Shown: positions 23,573 to 31,977 of the stretch, piece by piece
Layout: the number at the start of each line of letters is the position of its first letter
How positions within the stretch are numbered: position 1 is the first letter of the stretch
Assembly: GCA_030744625.1 (NCBI GenBank)
Contig: JASLQF010000029.1
Coordinates: 1-64,000, forward strand
DNA length: 64,000 nucleotides
Source of the DNA: Rhodospirillales bacterium
GTDB lineage: Bacteria > Pseudomonadota > Alphaproteobacteria > Rhodospirillales > JASLQF01
Direction of reading: 5' to 3'
Position numbers and translations under genes: made by a program
The notes under the pieces: generated by a model
Databases searched by the model: none
What the model was told of the DNA's origin: nothing
The model's input: only the letters and a program-made list of their open reading frames with translations

Positions 23573-24931
23573 CTATTTCTCGGCGCGCACTGGCGCCTCG
23601 GCGAGGACGTCTCCCAAGGCGGCGATGGGGCCGCCATCGGCCAGGGAGCGGCAGGCGGCAATCAGCCGTTCGGCCTCTTCCGGGCCGAGGCCGGCGGCGT
23701 CCATGTTGGCGCGCCCCTTGGCTTCGATCTCGGCCCCGCTCATGGGGTTCTCGGGGTCGCCCTTGGCGGTGGCGACGCTGGCTTGGCGGCGCGTGCCGTC
23801 GCCGAGGCGCACCTCGAGGCGGGCGCCGTAACGCTCCGGGAAGCCCTTGGTGAATTGGGCGTCTTCGCTGACCGTCACCTTGCCGCGCAACGCCGCGACC
23901 GCCGCGTCGGCCAGGGCTTCGGCTTCGAAATCGGCAAGCACCGGCGCCCCTTTGACGAGGGTCAGGGCAGCGCAGTGCTGCAGGCTGAAGCGCGCTTCGT
24001 CGGCACTCCCGGGCGCCGGCTTGTCACAGAACTCCACCGCTTCCAGGTAGGTGAATATATCGATCCCCGCCACCGCCCCGCTATCGAGGCCGTCGCGTAT
24101 ACCGAGCACCGCCTCGATCACCGGGTGGGCGTGGCGGCAGGCCGGCCACGGCTTGAAGCTGGTCTCCAGCATCTTCCACGGCGCCCCCCCGTCGGCGGTT
24201 GCGCGCTGCGGCTGGGCGTCGGGACAGGCGGCGGCGAAGAACCCGTGCGTGCCCTCGAGGATTTGCCTTGGCCCGGCCAGGCCGAGCCTGGCCAGATCGG
24301 CGGCGATGACGCCAGACTGCGCGGCGCGCCCCGCCGCCAGTTGCTTGGAGTGGGTGGGCTCGACGCGGCACTGCCACAAACCCGAAGCCTGCATGCCGGC
24401 CTGGCCAAGGGCGTCCGCCGTGCCCTCGCCGTCGAGGCCTTCGAGGGCCGCCGCCGCCGCCGCCGCGCCGAACACCCCGCAGGTCGCCGTCGGGTACCAG
24501 GTGCGGTAATGGCCGCGCCCGGCGGCCAGGCCGACGCGCACGGCGACCTCGTAGCCGCCGACCACGGCGTCGAGGAAGGGCACCGTCCCCATGCCGTCGC
24601 GCTCGGCCACGGCCAGCGCCGCCGGGATGACCACGTCGCCGGGGTGGACGATGGAGGTGCGGTGCACGTCGTCCATCTCGAAGATATTGCCGAGGCCGCC
24701 GTTGACCAGGGCCGCCGTCTCGGCGTCGCGCCGTCCGGCGCCGATGGTCAGGCTTGGGCCCGCCGGCCGCGTGCGGCCGTGGGCGGCCAGCACGCGCCCC
24801 GCTTCGGCGGTGGCGCCGAGCAGCGCGCAGCCCAGCCAGTCGAGGACGCGGACGGCGGCGTGCGCGCGCGTCGCGTCATCGACCGGTCGGGCGGCGAGGG
24901 CGGCGAGGCGCTGGCTCAAACTTGCGGTCAT
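23573..24931 (-). CDS. MmgE/PrpD family protein
   Basis: 452 residues, full family length. HAAVRVLDWLGCALLGATAEAG, TAALVNGGLGNIFEMDDVH (the conserved substrate-loop Asp-Asp-x-His), HPGDVVIPAALAVAERDG, CGVFGAAAAAAALEGLDGE and THGFFAAACPD are characteristic. The family contains 2-methylcitrate dehydratase, cis-aconitate decarboxylase and iminodisuccinate epimerase, so the reaction is an elimination/decarboxylation or epimerisation on a carboxylic acid. Neighbours do not fix the substrate; no prpB/prpC is in the window. It is transcribed alone, divergent from the FliG fragment. Confidence 0.85.
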   Translation of the reverse strand: MTASLSQRLAALAARPVDDATRAHAAVRVLDWLGCALLGATAEAGRVLAAHGRTRPAGPSLTIGAGRRDAETAALVNGGLGNIFEMDDVHRTSIVHPGDVVIPAALAVAERDGMGTVPFLDAVVGGYEVAVRVGLAAGRGHYRTWYPTATCGVFGAAAAAAALEGLDGEGTADALGQAGMQASGLWQCRVEPTHSKQLAAGRAAQSGVIAADLARLGLAGPRQILEGTHGFFAAACPDAQPQRATADGGAPWKMLETSFKPWPACRHAHPVIEAVLGIRDGLDSGAVAGIDIFTYLEAVEFCDKPAPGSADEARFSLQHCAALTLVKGAPVLADFEAEALADAAVAALRGKVTVSEDAQFTKGFPERYGARLEVRLGDGTRRQASVATAKGDPENPMSGAEIEAKGRANMDAAGLGPEEAERLIAACRSLADGGPIAALGDVLAEAPVRAEK

Positions 24932-25042
24932 GGGGCGATCATCTCACGGGCCGCTTCGGCGGTAAACGTCGGCGCCGGGCGCCTCCCGCGACTTGCGCCT
25001 CGTCTTGTAGTATGATGCGGGCTTGGCAGAGGAAGAACACCG

Positions 25043-25303
25043 GTGGCACAAGAGCAGGATGACTATGGCGGCCTGACCGGTCCCGAGAAGGCGGCCATCT
25101 TCATGGTGGCGGTTGGCGAGGCGCATTCCGCCAGGCTTTTCGCGATGATGGACGACAATGAGATCCGTGAGCTCTCGCAGGCCATGTCGAACCTTGGCGG
25201 CATCAGCGCGCCGACGGTGGAGCGTCTTTTCGCGGAGTTCGCCACCCAGTTGTCGCCGACGGCGTCATTGATGGTCTCGTTCGAGAAGAAGGAACGGCTC
25301 TAG
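25043..25303 (+). CDS. isolated FliG N-terminal domain fragment
   Basis: 86 residues starting at GTG 25043 with GAGGAAG upstream. LTGPEKAAIFMVAVGEAHSARLFAMMDDNEIRELSQAMSNLGGISAPTVERLFAEFATQ is a clear match to the first domain of the flagellar switch protein FliG, which binds FliF. The normal protein is about 330-340 residues; here a stop follows FEKKERL, about where the first domain ends. I found no middle or C-terminal FliG sequence in any frame downstream before the next gene, and no flagellar gene in the window. It has a plausible RBS, so it may be expressed, but a degraded duplicate is equally likely. Confidence 0.65.
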   Translation: MAQEQDDYGGLTGPEKAAIFMVAVGEAHSARLFAMMDDNEIRELSQAMSNLGGISAPTVERLFAEFATQLSPTASLMVSFEKKERL

Positions 25304-25341
25304 CCCGCCGATACCGGCCAGGCACCCGGGACGCCGCCTTT

Positions 25342-25369
25342 TGACTTACGCGCACCCCGGCATACTGTT
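25342..25369 (+). promoter_or_regulatory. predicted promoter of the lldD-like gene
   Basis: TTGACT (25342-25347) and TACTGT (25364-25369) with a 16-base spacer, about 60 bases before the ATG. Confidence 0.4.
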
Positions 25370-25430
25370 AAGGTTTTCGCCAATTCCTGGTCATCCGCGA
25401 AATATCGGCTAATTCAGCGCCATTGGTGAG

Positions 25431-26567
25431 ATGAGAAACATTACCTGCATCGAGGATCTGCGGGCGCTTGCCCGGCGCAAGGTTCCGCGCTCCTTCTTCG
25501 ATTACGCTGAGGCGGGCTCCTATTCGGAGGAAACCCTGCGCGCCAATCGCGCCGACCTCGAACGGATCAAGCTGCGCCAGCGCGTGATGGTGGACGTCTC
25601 GTCGCGCGACACCTCCACCACCATGCTCGGCGAGACAGTGTCGCTGCCCCTTGCATTGGGGCCGGTTGGGATGACCGGCCTGCTGCACGGCAACGGCGAA
25701 ATCCTGGCCTGCCGTGCCGCGCACGCCGCGGGGATTCCATTCACCATGAGCACGGTTTCGATCTGCTCGATCGAGGACGTGGCGGCGGCGGTGGACAAGC
25801 CGTTTTGGTTCCAGCTCTATGTCATGAAGGACCGCGGCTTCGTGCGCTCTCTGATCGAACGCGCCGCCGCCGCGAAGTGCGGCGCACTTATGCTCACCGT
25901 CGATCTGCAGGTGTTGGGACAGCGCCACGCCGACATCAAGAACGGCCTTTCGGTGCCGCCGGCGCTCAAGGTCAAGAACCTCATCGACATGATGACCAAG
26001 CCGAGCTGGGTGTTCAGCGTGCTTTCAGGCAAACGCCGCACCTTCGGCAACCTCGATGGCCATGTGAAGGGCATGGAGGACGTCTCATCGCTCGCCCAAT
26101 GGGTGGGAGATCAGTTCGATGCGACGCTGAATTGGAAGGACGTGGAGTGGATCAGGAGCATCTGGCCCGGCAAGTTGATCATCAAAGGAATTCTTGATGT
26201 CGAGGACGCCAAGCTTGCGGCCAAGACCGGCGCCACGGCCCTGGTGGTGTCCAATCACGGTGGCCGGCAGCTCGATGGCGCGCCGTCCTCCATCTCGATG
26301 CTGCCGGAAATTGCCGAGGCGGTCGGCTCCGAGATCGAAGTGATGTTCGACGGCGGTGTGCGCACCGGCCAGGATGTGCTCCGCGCGTTGGCGCTCGGCG
26401 CGAGAAGCTGCTTCATCGGCCGCGCCTATATCTTCGGGCTCGGCGCGGGCGGCGAAGCGGGAGTGGCCAAGGCGATCGACGTCATCCGCAAGGAACTCGA
26501 TGTCAGCATGGCGCTCACCGGGGTCAAAAGCGTCGGGGACATCGACCGTCACATTCTGGTGCAATAG
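25431..26567 (+). CDS. FMN-dependent alpha-hydroxy acid oxidase/dehydrogenase (LldD-like)
   Basis: 378 residues, full length. CIEDLRALARRKVPRSFFDYAEAGSYSEETLRANR is the N-terminal signature (Tyr of FDYAEAG contacts substrate), PLALGPVGMTGLLHGNGE binds FMN, and ALVVSNHGGRQLDGAPSS contains the catalytic His and the substrate-binding Arg; MFDGGVRTGQDVLRALALGA is the phosphate site. These residues are intact, so an active L-lactate/2-hydroxy acid dehydrogenase is expected. The gene is monocistronic with its own predicted promoter. Substrate choice between lactate, glycolate and mandelate-like acids cannot be made by eye. Confidence 0.87.
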   Translation: MRNITCIEDLRALARRKVPRSFFDYAEAGSYSEETLRANRADLERIKLRQRVMVDVSSRDTSTTMLGETVSLPLALGPVGMTGLLHGNGEILACRAAHAAGIPFTMSTVSICSIEDVAAAVDKPFWFQLYVMKDRGFVRSLIERAAAAKCGALMLTVDLQVLGQRHADIKNGLSVPPALKVKNLIDMMTKPSWVFSVLSGKRRTFGNLDGHVKGMEDVSSLAQWVGDQFDATLNWKDVEWIRSIWPGKLIIKGILDVEDAKLAAKTGATALVVSNHGGRQLDGAPSSISMLPEIAEAVGSEIEVMFDGGVRTGQDVLRALALGARSCFIGRAYIFGLGAGGEAGVAKAIDVIRKELDVSMALTGVKSVGDIDRHILVQ

Positions 26568-26675
26568 GATTCTGGCGGCGGCAGGTTCATGGCCGGGCGG
26601 CCATTCCCGTTTTCCCAGCGGTGCGCTGGCTGGCCAACGGGTTCTCTTGAATCTCGATGAACTCGTTGACCGCGC

Positions 26676-26716
26676 AAAAAAAAGCGGCGGCCTAAGGGGA
26701 GGTGTAAGGCCGCCGC
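26676..26716 (-). terminator. rho-independent terminator on the minus strand with no gene upstream of it
   Basis: A perfect 10-bp stem GCGGCGGCCT (26684-26693) with AGGCCGCCGC (26707-26716), flanked on the left by eight A residues (26676-26683). Read on the minus strand this is a strong GC hairpin followed by U8. No minus-strand coding sequence ends near it; the nearest real genes on both sides are on the plus strand. It therefore suggests a short minus-strand RNA initiating in the AT-rich stretch around 26800-26850. Confidence 0.65.
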
Positions 26717-26972
26717 ATATGGAAGGTTTCTTACTCGGGATATCGGTTTGTCGAATCCACAGTACGACGAAGCGGCTCTCAAATGCAAGCAAGTGATAAT
26801 TGATTGCACTATTAACAATGTGGTAAGCAATTACAAATAATATTATTTAGGCAGGACACTCGAAGTTCGCGGATCTCCGTCTAGGGCCACCGTGTGTCAT
26901 TCCGACACGATCCAAGCGCACCCTGTCTCAGCACCAGCGGTAGAACTTCCTCGGCACAATTGGAAAACTGAA

Positions 26973-27227
26973 ATGGCGGTAGACCCGAACCTTCCCATCA
27001 AGGACTACAAGCCGGAATCCGCTGTCCTGAAGCAGATGCGTGAAGCAGTGCGGGCGGCCGGGCAGCACATCGAGGAGAGCAAGGAAGCGCTGAAGAATCC
27101 CAAGGAACCGACGGAGGCCAAGGGCGCTTCCCAGGAAAACATCGACGACGCCGACCGCGAAGACAGCGGCAATACCAATCAGCAGGCCACCGACACGCGC
27201 GGCGACGGCGTCGATATCGAGACTTGA
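26973..27227 (+). CDS. small acidic hydrophilic hypothetical protein
   Basis: 84 residues from ATG 26973 (MAVDPNLPIKDYKPES); the ORF-track start at 26892 adds a low-complexity leader lacking an RBS. I do not recognise it. It has no membrane segment or signal, and after one amphipathic stretch (VLKQMREAVRAAGQHIEESKEAL) it becomes a charged, disorder-like tail rich in Glu, Asp, Gln and Asn. The RBS is weak. It stands alone between lldD and the RidA gene. Coding status rests on codon-like GC pattern and hydrophilic composition only. Confidence 0.4.
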   Translation: MAVDPNLPIKDYKPESAVLKQMREAVRAAGQHIEESKEALKNPKEPTEAKGASQENIDDADREDSGNTNQQATDTRGDGVDIET

Positions 27228-27391
27228 CGGCCTGGAGCCGTCCCTCGCCCGAGGACATGACTCGCCCGCCGCTACCAACCATGTGCGGAACTCCGGCCGG
27301 GTGTTATAAATCCAAAATCGATACGGACAACCCAGGCTGCGCCTGGCTCCACTGTTGACCGGCGGGCCTCATTTCAAAGGAAACGGCAACC

Positions 27392-27781
27392 ATGAATAAA
27401 CTCGTCAACCCCAAGGCCGTGCACGCACCTCTCGGCGCCTACACTCACAGCATCAAGGTTCCGCGCGACGCTGAATGGCTGGTCGTTGCCGGCCAAGTCG
27501 GCATGAACGCCAAGGGCCAGGTTCTTGACGGCATCCGCAAGCAGGCGGAGCAGGCGTTCCGCAACATCCTGGCATGCCTGAAGGAGTGCGGAATGCGTAA
27601 GAAAGACCTCGTCAAGTTCAACGTGTACCTCACCGATTCGCGCCATATTGAACCGTATCGGGCGGCCCGCAAGAAGGTTATCGGAGACGCCACCCAGCCG
27701 GCTTCGACCTTGCTCGTTATCGACGGGCTCGCCTCGCCCGACCTGCTGATCGAGGTGGAAGCCTGGGCAGCCAAGGCGTAA
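27392..27781 (+). CDS. RidA (YjgF/UK114) family protein
   Basis: 129 residues, the usual length. Motifs are APLGAYTHSIKVPRDAEWLVVAGQVGMNAKGQVL at the N-terminus, QAEQAFRNILACLKECGM and KKDLVKFNVYLTDSRHIEPY in the middle. RidA proper hydrolyses reactive enamine/imine intermediates using an Arg in a PARST-like segment; here the corresponding stretch reads QPASTLLVID, without that Arg, so it belongs to one of the non-archetypal Rid subfamilies and may have another activity. RBS AAAGGAAAC is good. It lies just before a beta-hydroxyacid dehydrogenase gene but 146 bases separate them. Confidence 0.85.
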   Translation: MNKLVNPKAVHAPLGAYTHSIKVPRDAEWLVVAGQVGMNAKGQVLDGIRKQAEQAFRNILACLKECGMRKKDLVKFNVYLTDSRHIEPYRAARKKVIGDATQPASTLLVIDGLASPDLLIEVEAWAAKA

Positions 27782-27927
27782 CGCATGGGCCACGGGCGTT
27801 GCCACGGCCGAGGTCCGCTTTCGGCCTGGAGGCGGAAATTGGCACTGAAAACGCCGATCCGGTTCGTGTCCATGACCTGAAGAGCCCCCGGGCGCTATAG
27901 TATCGCTCCGCCAACCGGAGGTGTCTC

Positions 27928-28812
27928 ATGGGTTCGCAGCGATACGGCTTCCTCGGCCTCGGCAACATGGGCGGCCCCATGGCCGCCAACATCGCCGCCG
28001 CCGGCATCGACCTCGTCGTCCACGACAAGGCGGGGACCGAGGCGCGCGCCCCGGCCGGCGCCACGGTGGCGGCCGGCGAGGCGGAGGTGGCGACCGCCGC
28101 CGGTACCGTCTTCCTCAGCCTCCCCGACGGCGCCGCCTCGGTGGCGGTGGCGCGAGGCATCGCGGCGGCGGCGGGGACGGAGCCCGGGCGCGCCGCCTCC
28201 CTGGTCGTCGACCTTTCGACCATCGGCATCGACGCCGCCAAGGAGGCCCACGCCATCCTCGGCAAGGCCGGCGTCGCCTACGTCGATGCCCCGGTGAGCG
28301 GCGGCCAGGCCGGGGCGCGGGCCGGCACCATCACCATCATGTGGGCCGGCCCGGAGGGCATCCTGGACGACCACCAAGCCGCCCTCGACGCCATGGCCGG
28401 AAACGTCTTCCGGGTCGGCGGCGAGGCCGGCCAGGGGCAGACCATGAAGCTCCTCAACAACTTCCTCTCGGCGACCGCCATGGCGGCCACCACCGAGGCG
28501 GTGACCTTCGGCCAATCCCAGGGTCTCGAGCTTGCCACCATGCTCGACGTGATCAACGCCTCGTCGGGGCGCAACACCGCGTCGGCCGACAAGTTCCCCA
28601 ACCGCATCCTCGGCGGCACCTTCGATTCGGGGTTCGCCATGGCCCTGATGACCAAGGACGTGCGGCTTTACCGCGACAACGCGCGCGCCGCCGGCACGCC
28701 GATGCCCATCGGCGCCGGGATGGCCGATCTGTGGACCGCCGCCGACAAAGCCCTGCCCGGCGCCGACTTCACCCGCATCTACGATTTCATCCACGGGGGC
28801 GCGAATAGCTGA
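27928..28812 (+). CDS. NAD(P)-dependent beta-hydroxyacid dehydrogenase
   Basis: 294 residues. YGFLGLGNMGGPMAANIAAAG is the dinucleotide-binding signature, VFLSLPDGAASVAVARG and APVSGGQAGARAGTITIMWAG are the substrate-binding DAPVSGG-type motif, and GQTMKLLNNFLSATAMAATTEAVTFG carries the catalytic Lys (MKLLNN). All key residues are present. The family oxidises 3-hydroxyisobutyrate, tartronate semialdehyde or similar short hydroxyacids. RBS GGAGG is seven bases from the ATG. It immediately precedes the ABC importer genes, so the transported solute may be its substrate or precursor. Confidence 0.86.
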   Translation: MGSQRYGFLGLGNMGGPMAANIAAAGIDLVVHDKAGTEARAPAGATVAAGEAEVATAAGTVFLSLPDGAASVAVARGIAAAAGTEPGRAASLVVDLSTIGIDAAKEAHAILGKAGVAYVDAPVSGGQAGARAGTITIMWAGPEGILDDHQAALDAMAGNVFRVGGEAGQGQTMKLLNNFLSATAMAATTEAVTFGQSQGLELATMLDVINASSGRNTASADKFPNRILGGTFDSGFAMALMTKDVRLYRDNARAAGTPMPIGAGMADLWTAADKALPGADFTRIYDFIHGGANS

Positions 28813-28836
28813 GATCGCGAGGGCACCACCGACATG

Positions 28837-28865
28837 TTCCACTGAACCATCATGTGCGCTATTAT
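28837..28865 (+). promoter_or_regulatory. possible promoter of the ABC importer operon
   Basis: TTCCAC (28837-28842) and TATTAT (28860-28865) with a 17-base spacer, about 90 bases upstream of the receptor start. The -35 is poor. Confidence 0.3.
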
Positions 28866-28953
28866 CGGCGCCAACAATCATGAGTGCACGGGCAGGAGAT
28901 GCCTGCAAACGGCGCCATCCAATAATGGACAGGAAGAGAAAGGGAGGCTTCCA

Positions 28954-30132
28954 ATGAAGCAATGGGAATTCAATCGCCGCTACGTCCTGCAAGGGGTAGC
29001 GGCAATCGCCGCCGCCGCCGCCGCTGGCGGCATACCCGGCTTGTCCAGGGCCGCCGGCGATTTGAAGCTGTGGGCGGCCGGGATCCACAAGGTCGGAGCC
29101 AAGGACTGGAGCGCCATGTCGTCACAGGCCGGGATCGGCATCGCCTACACGACCAAGAGCGCCCGCGCCGACGAGGCCATCCAGAAGATGGTGGTGGGCG
29201 ACGGCAACAAGCTGTTCGACGCCATGACCGACAACGGCGGCGGCATGGAGAACGCGCTCGGCTCGCAGAAGGCGATCGTGCCGCTCGATACCACCAAGAT
29301 CCCGAACTGGAAGAACATCCTGCCCTCGTACAACGACGGCGGGCTGGCAGCGCACAGCATCCGCTACGACGGCAAGGTGTACGCCACACCAATGATCTCC
29401 AACGCCGATTCCATGGCCTATGACTACAAGAAGCTGGGGTTTCACCCGACCAGTTGGGAGGTGTTGTTCGACTCCCAGTTCAAGGGCCGCGCCGCGCTGC
29501 AGAACGACTTCGGTCCGACGCTCACCAACATGGCCATCTACCTCAAAGAGAGCGGCAAGATCGAAATCGGCAACCCGTCCGACATGACGCCCAACGAGGT
29601 CAAGGCGGTGTGCCAATACCTCATCGACTACAAGAAGAAGGGTCAATTCCGCACCTTCTGGGACGGCTTCCAGAACGGCGTCGGCATCCTGACCAGCGGC
29701 GAGGTCCTGGTGTCGTCTTGCTGGGAGCCGATCCAGATTGTCGCCAACAGAAAGACCGGCGACAAGGCCGACATTCGTTATGGCTCCATGAAGGAAGGCC
29801 ATCAGGCCTGGAACAACATAGTCATGTTGACCAAGGGTGGACACGAGCGCGGCATGGACGCCGCCTACTACGCGCTCGCCAACGTCTACCTGTCGCCGTG
29901 GTTCGGGGCCCGCACCCTTGCTGGCCTGGGCTTCGGAGCGCAGATGGTCGGTGTCGACGATTACATAAAGTCTCATCCGAAAGACTTCCCTGCCGCAAAA
30001 CAAGCGGAAGTGCTCGATATCCTGACCAGGAAGAACGAGCGCCTGGCCAACAAGGGCAACGCCTGGCAGAACGTCTTCCCGAAGCACTTGCGGGCCTATC
30101 AGGACTGGTGGGCGCGCCTGCAGGCGGCCTGA
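28954..30132 (+). CDS. ABC transporter solute-binding protein (PotD-like), Tat signal
   Basis: 392 residues from ATG 28954 with a textbook GGGAGG six bases upstream; the ORF-track start at 28852 is too early. The N-terminus is a twin-arginine signal (NRRYVLQGVAAIAAAAAAGGIPGLSRAA). The mature domain reads as an iron/polyamine-type periplasmic receptor: WAAGIHKVGAKDW, LFDAMTDNGGG, VPLDTTKIPNWKNI, YATPMISNADSMAYDYKKLG, and GEVLVSSCWEPIQIV. Receptors of this cluster bind polyamines or other small organic cations/acids; Tat export implies folding before translocation. It is the first gene of a four-gene importer. Confidence 0.82.
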   Translation: MKQWEFNRRYVLQGVAAIAAAAAAGGIPGLSRAAGDLKLWAAGIHKVGAKDWSAMSSQAGIGIAYTTKSARADEAIQKMVVGDGNKLFDAMTDNGGGMENALGSQKAIVPLDTTKIPNWKNILPSYNDGGLAAHSIRYDGKVYATPMISNADSMAYDYKKLGFHPTSWEVLFDSQFKGRAALQNDFGPTLTNMAIYLKESGKIEIGNPSDMTPNEVKAVCQYLIDYKKKGQFRTFWDGFQNGVGILTSGEVLVSSCWEPIQIVANRKTGDKADIRYGSMKEGHQAWNNIVMLTKGGHERGMDAAYYALANVYLSPWFGARTLAGLGFGAQMVGVDDYIKSHPKDFPAAKQAEVLDILTRKNERLANKGNAWQNVFPKHLRAYQDWWARLQAA

Positions 30133-30138
30133 GGAGTC

Positions 30139-31080
30139 GTGTCGGAAGACATCGCAACGACCGTATTGCAATCCGCGGGGGGAGGCCGGGACGTCCCGGC
30201 CTCCCCATCGCCATGGCGTCGGTGGCTGGGTGAGAACGGGCTCCAGAAATGGGCCTTCTACGTTCCCGTCATCTTCTTGGTCCTGTTTTTCGTCCTTCCC
30301 ATGGCGACGACGGTGGTGTGGAGCGTGTTCGAACGGACCCAGTTCTGGATGGAGCCGGGGTTTACGTTCTTCGCCTATGAGAATTTCTTTACCTCGGCGC
30401 GCGCCGAGAACTACGTCTACTCGATGATCCATTCCGCTTGGGCGGTGGTCATTTCGTTCGCCCTGGGCTTTCCCATCGCCGTGTTCGTGCGGCGCCGCGT
30501 GCCCAGGGCGGCACAGCACCGGGTCATCCTTCTGTTCATCCTGCCGTTCATGATTTCCGAGCTGGTGCGGGTTTTCGCCATGCGCCCCATACTCGGTCGC
30601 TACGGTGTCTTGAACTCTCTCTTTATGGACATCGGGCTGATCGACGAGCCCATCACGGCGATTCTGTTCTCGCCGCTGGGGGTGGTCATCGGCGACGTGG
30701 TGTCGTTCCTGCCATTCATGGTGTTCGCCGGCTTTCTGGCCATGGAAGCGGTGCAGCCGTATGTGTTCGAGGTCTGCGACGATCTCGGCGCGCGGACGTT
30801 GCGGACCTTTCGCGACATCATTGTCCCGCTTGCCGCGCCCGGAATTTTCGCCGGCGGCATTTTTATCTTCGTCAACGGCCTGGGAGTGGCCCTGGTCCCC
30901 ATCATCCTCGGCGGTCCGGGCGCCGTAAACGCCGGTCTTATCGTCAACCAGGCGATTGTCGCCCTCGATTTTCCGCTGGCCATGGCCATCAGCACCATCA
31001 TGATCGCGACGCTGGTGGCGCTCCTCTACATCGGCCACCGGTTGTTCGACCTCACCAAGATCCTCGAACCCATCAACTGA
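30139..31080 (+). CDS. ABC transporter permease (PotB-like)
   Basis: 313 residues. About six membrane helices are visible, starting WAFYVPVIFLVLFFVLPMATTVVWSVF. The EAA-type cytoplasmic loop that docks the ATPase is EVCDDLGARTLRTFRDIIVPLAAPGIFAGG. Start GTG at 30139 follows a GAGGAG very closely, so an internal start is possible. It is seven bases behind the receptor gene and paired with the second permease. Order SBP-permease-permease-ATPase is typical for spermidine/putrescine-type systems. Confidence 0.87.
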   Translation: MSEDIATTVLQSAGGGRDVPASPSPWRRWLGENGLQKWAFYVPVIFLVLFFVLPMATTVVWSVFERTQFWMEPGFTFFAYENFFTSARAENYVYSMIHSAWAVVISFALGFPIAVFVRRRVPRAAQHRVILLFILPFMISELVRVFAMRPILGRYGVLNSLFMDIGLIDEPITAILFSPLGVVIGDVVSFLPFMVFAGFLAMEAVQPYVFEVCDDLGARTLRTFRDIIVPLAAPGIFAGGIFIFVNGLGVALVPIILGGPGAVNAGLIVNQAIVALDFPLAMAISTIMIATLVALLYIGHRLFDLTKILEPIN

Positions 31081-31086
31081 GCGGCC

Positions 31087-31977
31087 ATGCGAGACGATTA
31101 CACAAGCGAGTTGGGACACGGGCTCAAATGGGCGTACCTGCTGGGCATCGTTGGTGCGTTGTTGGCGCCGGTGTTCTACGTCATCTACATCTCGTTCAAC
31201 GAATTCGGCTTCGGCGCCCGCATCTACGTGTTCACCGTCGACTGGTACCGGGTGGTGCTGGGCGACAAGATGCTGGTGGCGTCCCTGGAATGGACCATCT
31301 ATCTCGCCCTGGCGGCGGTCGCCACCGCCGTACCCATGGGCCTGCTCTCGGCCAAGCTCTATAAGAAGACGAGGTACAAGGTGGCAATCGTCACCCTGAT
31401 GCTGGCGCCGTTGTTCGTGCCCGCCGACATCATGGCATCCAGCCTGTTGGTATTTTTCAGGCACCTGAACGGCATCTTCGAACTCATCGGCGAGGCGCTG
31501 GGCTGGGCATGGCTCACCCATTGGTTCGAGCTCGGCTTCTTCACGGCACTGGTCGGCCAGATTCTCTACACCCTCCCTTATGCCTTCGTCGTCATCCTGA
31601 TCACCATGTCCCGCTACCATCCCCAGCAGACGGAGGCGGCGCGCAGCTGCGGGGCAACGGCGTGGCAGGCCTTCTGGCACGTGGAGTTTCCCCAGATCCG
31701 GGCCGGCGTGTTCAGCGCCTGTGCCTTCGTCGTCATTCTTTCTTTCAACGAGGCGACGCGGACGGCACTTCTCAAAGGAGGCTTCGATACTTTCTCCAAC
31801 GTCCTGGTGTCGCAGATGCTGAACGTCGGCATGTCCGAGGAATCCTACGCCATGGCCGGCATCATGAGCATCGGTGCCATGACGGTGATCGGCTCCATCC
31901 TCATCTACACCCTGGTCCGCTCGGAGCGCCTGGAGCGCGAGGCGCGGGCCAAGGCCGAACCCGTGATGTCCACATGA
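31087..31977 (+). CDS. ABC transporter permease (PotC-like)
   Basis: 296 residues with about six helices, beginning WAYLLGIVGALLAPVFYVIYISF. The docking loop EAARSCGATAWQAFWHVEFPQIRAGVFSAC contains the EAA...G core. Its stop overlaps the ATPase start as ATGA, so the two are translationally coupled. It forms the heterodimeric channel with the preceding permease. Confidence 0.87.
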   Translation: MRDDYTSELGHGLKWAYLLGIVGALLAPVFYVIYISFNEFGFGARIYVFTVDWYRVVLGDKMLVASLEWTIYLALAAVATAVPMGLLSAKLYKKTRYKVAIVTLMLAPLFVPADIMASSLLVFFRHLNGIFELIGEALGWAWLTHWFELGFFTALVGQILYTLPYAFVVILITMSRYHPQQTEAARSCGATAWQAFWHVEFPQIRAGVFSACAFVVILSFNEATRTALLKGGFDTFSNVLVSQMLNVGMSEESYAMAGIMSIGAMTVIGSILIYTLVRSERLEREARAKAEPVMST

